NCBI GenBank assembly: GCA_038204465.1
Contig: JBBRCX010000134.1
Location: 1-10,244, forward strand
Direction of reading: 5' to 3'
Length of the DNA stretch: 10,244 nt
DNA from: JBBRCX01 sp038204465
GTDB lineage: Bacteria; Planctomycetota; Phycisphaerae; Tepidisphaerales; Tepidisphaeraceae
The notes beneath the pieces were generated by a model. The model had not been told where the DNA came from. It searched no databases and saw only the letters and a program-made list of their open reading frames with translations. Below, in pieces: positions 8,220-10,244 of this stretch (position 1 is the stretch's first letter; each line of letters starts with the position of its first letter). A program made the translations under genes and the position numbers.

Positions 8220-8831
8220 ATGAAACAAAGATCCTTGACCGTTCGCCTCACGCTCTTCGCCGCCGCCGTGCTCCACATCGCCTGCGCGACTACCCCTGAG
8301 CCGCCCCCCTCGCCCGATCAACAGGTTGCGGCCAAACGCGTGGCACTCGAATTCCTCGATTCCATCGCCCACAACCGAGCCGCGCAGGCAAGGGGGCGAC
8401 TCACCGGCGATGTCGATGATGAATTCCTGATCGGGATGATCTCCACGCTCGCTGATCTTCACGCCTACTCCCAGGCCGCTTTCGGCGCATATCCCGACTC
8501 CGCCGCGAAGATCCGCCGGGGCGATCCGATCTACGTCTGGGCCGAAGCCATCCGCGCCGCTCCCCCTACCCCCGCCGAGCAAGGCCTCGTCGCTCTGCAC
8601 ACCTACGACCCGAATCTGGATCTCTATCTCCGCCGCGAGCCCGGCGGATGGAAAGTCGACTTTGCCTCACCCTTCCACGAGGACATCAGCCTCAAGCTGC
8701 TCCTGCAACTCCGCGCAGGTGACATCGCGCGGCAACTCGCCCGCGAGATTCAGCACGGCGCCTATAAGAGTTTTGATGAAGTGGAAAGTGCGTTTTCCCG
8801 AAGGGTCCGCCCCCCGACCACGCGCCCCTGA
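8220..8831 (+). CDS. Small exported, possibly lipid-anchored protein of unknown function
   Basis: A 203-aa protein transcribed away from the isomerase gene; the two start codons are 241 bases apart. The N-terminus is a clear export signal: MKQRSLTVR, a hydrophobic stretch, then HIAC with Cys22 followed by ATTPEPPPSP. The Pro-rich stretch after the Cys is typical of a lipoprotein linker, but the -3 position is His rather than Leu, so lipidation is uncertain. The mature part (~35-170) is a mixed alpha/beta domain that ends in a strand-like LDLYLRREPGGWKVDF, a pattern often seen in NTF2-like or other small lipoprotein domains. No catalytic motif is visible. No good Shine-Dalgarno precedes the ATG, so the start is chosen on the signal peptide. 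It is not obviously connected in function to either neighbour. Confidence 0.7.
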   Translation: MKQRSLTVRLTLFAAAVLHIACATTPEPPPSPDQQVAAKRVALEFLDSIAHNRAAQARGRLTGDVDDEFLIGMISTLADLHAYSQAAFGAYPDSAAKIRRGDPIYVWAEAIRAAPPTPAEQGLVALHTYDPNLDLYLRREPGGWKVDFASPFHEDISLKLLLQLRAGDIARQLAREIQHGAYKSFDEVESAFSRRVRPPTTRP

Positions 8832-8893
8832 GCGATCCGGTTTCTCCTGATGAGCCGGCCGTGGATCGAGCTGTCGGCGGAATCGGAATCCTT

Positions 8894-8911
8894 TGCCTGC
8901 CTTCGCGGGCA
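8894..8911. terminator. Hairpin between convergent genes (possible terminator)
   Basis: TGCCTGC (8894-8900) pairs with GCGGGCA (8905-8911) around a 4-base loop, CTTC: seven pairs including one G-T. It lies between the stop of the plus-strand lipoprotein-like gene (8831) and the end of the minus-strand small gene (8955). No T-run follows on either strand, so any termination would not be of the classic intrinsic kind. Confidence 0.3.
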
Positions 8912-8954
8912 TCTCCCGAGACAGATGCAAACCTGCGATCGGTCCGCAACGGCT

Positions 8955-9251
8955 TCAGTCGGGGCGCACCGGATAATACCCGGTGGACTTGGCGAACGCG
9001 TCGATCATCTGCCTGATCTGATCCGTTGCCGTCTGAAGACGCACGACTTCCGTTGCGTTGTCCGGCAGCAGAACAAAAAACCGAAGCATCGTGACCTGTG
9101 GGTCAGCGCGCACGAGAATCTGCATGAAGTCTACCCACAGCGTTGGCAGCATCGGGTTGGGGTGCGCCGGTACCTCCTTGGATTGTATGGAACGCGGTTG
9201 CGATGGTGCTGATGTTCGTGGAGTAGGTGACTTTCGGGTTTTCTTGGACAC
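8955..9251 (-). CDS. Small conserved-looking protein, possibly DUF3467-like, third gene of the toxin-antitoxin module
   Basis: A 98-aa protein if started at GTG 9251, which has AAGGAG six bases upstream. The frame is open further up (ATG at 9266), but without a comparable site. The first ~30 residues are Lys/Ser/Pro-rich and probably disordered. From ~40 on it looks folded: LWVDFMQILVRAD, then VTMLRFFVLLPDNATEVVRL, then a helix DQIRQMIDAFAKSTGYYPV at the C-terminus. The strand-strand-helix order and the Asn-Ala-Thr-Glu-Val-Val stretch recall DUF3467-type small proteins, which is a weak assignment made by eye. Its first 149 bases overlap the end of the antitoxin gene in another frame. The function is unknown. 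It is likely co-transcribed with the toxin and antitoxin. Confidence 0.55.
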   Translation of the reverse strand: MSKKTRKSPTPRTSAPSQPRSIQSKEVPAHPNPMLPTLWVDFMQILVRADPQVTMLRFFVLLPDNATEVVRLQTATDQIRQMIDAFAKSTGYYPVRPD

Positions 9252-9588
9252 GATCGACTCCTTCATGGATGAAATACTTCGCAGGCGTTGCGCCAACGTA
9301 TCTGGGTGCAACCACTTCGTGTTGCTCGGCAATCCTTGCCTTCACGCCAAGCGAGGAAAGCAGACGTCCTGCCACCTCAAGAGTGACATTTTGTTCGGCA
9401 TGGATCACCCGATTCACGAAAGAGGGATGCTTGCCGGCAACCTCCGCGAGTTTCTTTTGACTCCATTGTTTCTCATGCAGCCGCCTCAGGATCAGCGTCG
9501 CCAAGCTGAGACGGAGTTCAGCTCCACCGCTCGCGGGATCACTGTCAAATTCCTCTAATTCCTTTAGTAAGTCCTGCGTCGTGGTCAT
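9103..9588 (-). CDS. XRE-type helix-turn-helix antitoxin (HigA-like)
   Basis: A 161-aa protein starting at ATG 9588. GAGG lies 8 bases upstream, and the ATG shares an ATGA overlap with the toxin stop. A leading acidic helix (~5-20) is followed by an XRE-type HTH at ~28-85: ILRRLHEKQWSQKKLAEVAG is the first two helices, with Ser-Gln-Lys-Lys-Leu-Ala as the usual start of helix 2; HPSFVNRVIHAEQNVTLEVA follows as the recognition helix and beyond; LLSSLGVKARI closes the domain. Antitoxins of this kind bind the toxin and repress their own operon. The last ~75 residues are unlike the common HigA ends (~100 aa in total), and part of this tail overlaps the next gene, so a frameshift or a false C-terminal extension cannot be excluded. 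The HTH assignment is secure; pairing with the toxin rests on position and overlap. Confidence 0.8.
   Translation of the reverse strand: MTTTQDLLKELEEFDSDPASGGAELRLSLATLILRRLHEKQWSQKKLAEVAGKHPSFVNRVIHAEQNVTLEVAGRLLSSLGVKARIAEQHEVVAPRYVGATPAKYFIHEGVDRVQENPKVTYSTNISTIATAFHTIQGGTGAPQPDAANAVGRLHADSRAR
9258..9263 (-). promoter_or_regulatory. Ribosome binding site supporting the GTG start at 9251
   Basis: AAGGAG on the minus strand, six bases before GTG 9249-9251. It lies inside the antitoxin coding sequence, so translation of the small gene would start from within the upstream message. Confidence 0.5.
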
Positions 9589-9971
9589 GAACCTTTCCTC
9601 CACCAAGAGCGGTCCGACTTGATCTTTGCCACGGCCTCGATGCGCTCACGATCAGAAGCCCGGAGTGCCTGCCCTCTTTTCAGGTATGCGTCAATCACGA
9701 TGAAATCTTCAGCGTCGAAGAAACCAAGCGCCCTGAATAGACTTCGTCTTGACCCGATTCGATAGACTTCATCCCACTCCCGCCTGACCGGTTTGGTGTT
9801 GCCCACATAGTACCGAAAGCCATTGCGCGCATATTCCTCAAGCTTCTTTACAAAGAAGCCGCGTGGCTGCTCTGTCCTGGTAAAGGCCCTAATTTCCTCT
9901 CTTGCGCGCTGACTTATCCACACACGAGTGACGCATGGACGCCCGACGAATAGTTCTTCGACTTCGACCAT
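9585..9971 (-). CDS. RelE/HigB-like toxin of a type II toxin-antitoxin system
   Basis: A 128-aa protein from ATG 9971. The order fits the RelE fold: a first strand TRVWIS (15-20), helices across 21-50 (REEIRAF, then FFVKKLEEYARNGF), then strands EVYRIG (68-73), LFRALGFF (78-85) and FIVIDAYLKRGQ (90-101), and a last helix ASDRERIEAVAKIK. The YLKRGQ segment and the basic helix sit where RelE/HigB proteins carry F-x-K-K and the residues that contact mRNA in the ribosome. Toxins of this family cleave mRNA on the ribosome; that is family knowledge, not shown here. It is slightly longer than most (~90-110 aa). The toxin comes first and the antitoxin second, which is the higBA order. No Shine-Dalgarno precedes the ATG, and the frame is open up to a TTG at 10052, so the start is the best guess rather than certain. 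Confidence 0.75.
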   Translation of the reverse strand: MVEVEELFVGRPCVTRVWISQRAREEIRAFTRTEQPRGFFVKKLEEYARNGFRYYVGNTKPVRREWDEVYRIGSRRSLFRALGFFDAEDFIVIDAYLKRGQALRASDRERIEAVAKIKSDRSWWRKGS

Positions 9972-9998
9972 TATTAACTTAAAAGTTAATCGCGTCAA
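9970..9998 (-). promoter_or_regulatory. Candidate promoter of the toxin-antitoxin operon
   Basis: TTGACG (9993-9998) and AATAAT (9970-9975) are 17 bases apart on the minus strand; each matches the sigma-70 consensus at 5 of 6 positions. The -10 element overlaps the toxin ATG at 9971, so a transcript from here would start inside the annotated toxin gene. Either the toxin begins further in, or another promoter upstream is used. Confidence 0.45.
9973..9990. promoter_or_regulatory. Inverted repeat, likely operator of the toxin-antitoxin operon
   Basis: ATTAACTT-AA-AAGTTAAT is a perfect 8-bp inverted repeat with a 2-base centre. It ends two bases before the toxin ATG and lies between the -35-like and -10-like elements of the putative promoter. 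This is the expected position for an operator bound by an HTH antitoxin. Confidence 0.6.
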
Positions 9999-10244
9999 CC
10001 GAGAAGAAATGGCCCCTTGAAATGGCGTTTTTCTTGCGACGCCGCTCCGCAATCAAAGGTCGCCCGCGGAACAACGGCTCGCCAGCGACGCTAATTGGCT
10101 TAGCCCGGGTTATTCATAGCACTCGGCTGCATATGATCGTAAACGCCGATGTGGCGTTCACGTGCAAGGAATCAAGCCCGACATCGCCGGGCGCACCGAC
10201 TTTCGAGAAAGAGGGTTATTCACGGGCTTTTTGAGCGTCATGAA
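9999..10244. other. Right-edge stretch without a convincing gene
   Basis: No coding frame here has a ribosome site or recognisable protein; the 70-codon plus-strand frame from 10022 looks random. It contains a short hairpin, AACGCC (10142-10147) with GGCGTT (10153-10158), without a T-run, and a 10-base direct repeat described separately. Confidence 0.5.
10107..10222. repeat. 10-base direct repeat GGGTTATTCA, two copies
   Basis: GGGTTATTCA occurs at 10107-10116 and at 10213-10222. The first copy is preceded by CCC (CCCGGGTTATTCA), the second by GAGA. Spaced by 106 bases near the window edge, these could be terminal and subterminal repeats of a transposable element lying to the right, or chance. 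Confidence 0.45.

Noticed and set aside
10142..10158. AACGCC/GGCGTT hairpin as a terminator or integron attC site.
   Set aside because: It has only six pairs, no T-run, and none of the paired core sites expected of attC.
10022..10234. A 70-codon plus-strand frame at the right edge.
   Set aside because: It has no Shine-Dalgarno, no recognisable motif, overlaps the short hairpin and both direct-repeat copies, and its composition looks random.
1..10244. CRISPR arrays, tRNA or rRNA genes.
   Set aside because: No regularly spaced repeat array, cloverleaf-like sequence or rRNA-like stretch was seen on reading both strands.

Overview
The window is a GC-rich bacterial segment in two parts of different character. 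Everything up to about 8.0 kb is one minus-strand gene cluster. It encodes a cytoplasmic xylose-isomerase-like TIM-barrel protein followed by three exported glycoside-hydrolase-like proteins, the last of which runs off the left edge. The large secreted multidomain hydrolases, the N-terminal sugar-binding-like module, the high GC (41 of 60 bases in the line starting at 5041) and the short AT-rich intergenic repeats suggest an environmental PVC-group bacterium (Planctomycetota or Verrucomicrobiota). That placement is an inference from style; no marker gene is present.

Layout of the cluster, in transcription order (right to left): a candidate promoter at 8026-8053; the isomerase-like gene (6929-7978); a 111-bp gap carrying an imperfect 13-mer direct repeat; a 444-aa GH-A-like protein with a GTG start (5483-6817); an 86-bp gap; a 905-aa GH-like protein with a class I glutamine-amidotransferase-like (beta-galactosidase trimerisation-like) C-terminal region (2679-5396); a 105-bp gap with a 13-mer tandem repeat; and a second large exported GH-like protein (1-2573, partial) with an N-terminal carbohydrate-binding-like module. 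Most starts have a clear Shine-Dalgarno. The cluster fits a catabolic locus in which exported enzymes release sugars and the cytoplasmic protein interconverts an aldose and a ketose. The substrate cannot be read from the sequence, and no transporter or regulator gene is visible.

A small divergent gene at 8220-8831 (+) encodes an exported, possibly lipid-anchored protein of unknown function. It is followed by a short convergent spacer with a hairpin.

From about 8.95 kb to the right edge the GC content falls (30 of 60 bases in the line starting at 9241). This part holds a compact minus-strand module: a RelE/HigB-like toxin (9585-9971), an XRE-type HTH antitoxin joined to it by an ATGA overlap (9103-9588), and a third small gene (8955-9251) that overlaps the antitoxin end by 149 bases in another frame. 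A perfect 8-bp inverted repeat lies directly before the toxin start, inside a good promoter-like sequence, as expected for an autoregulated toxin-antitoxin operon. The last 270 bases hold no convincing gene but carry a 10-bp direct repeat that could mark the end of a mobile element.
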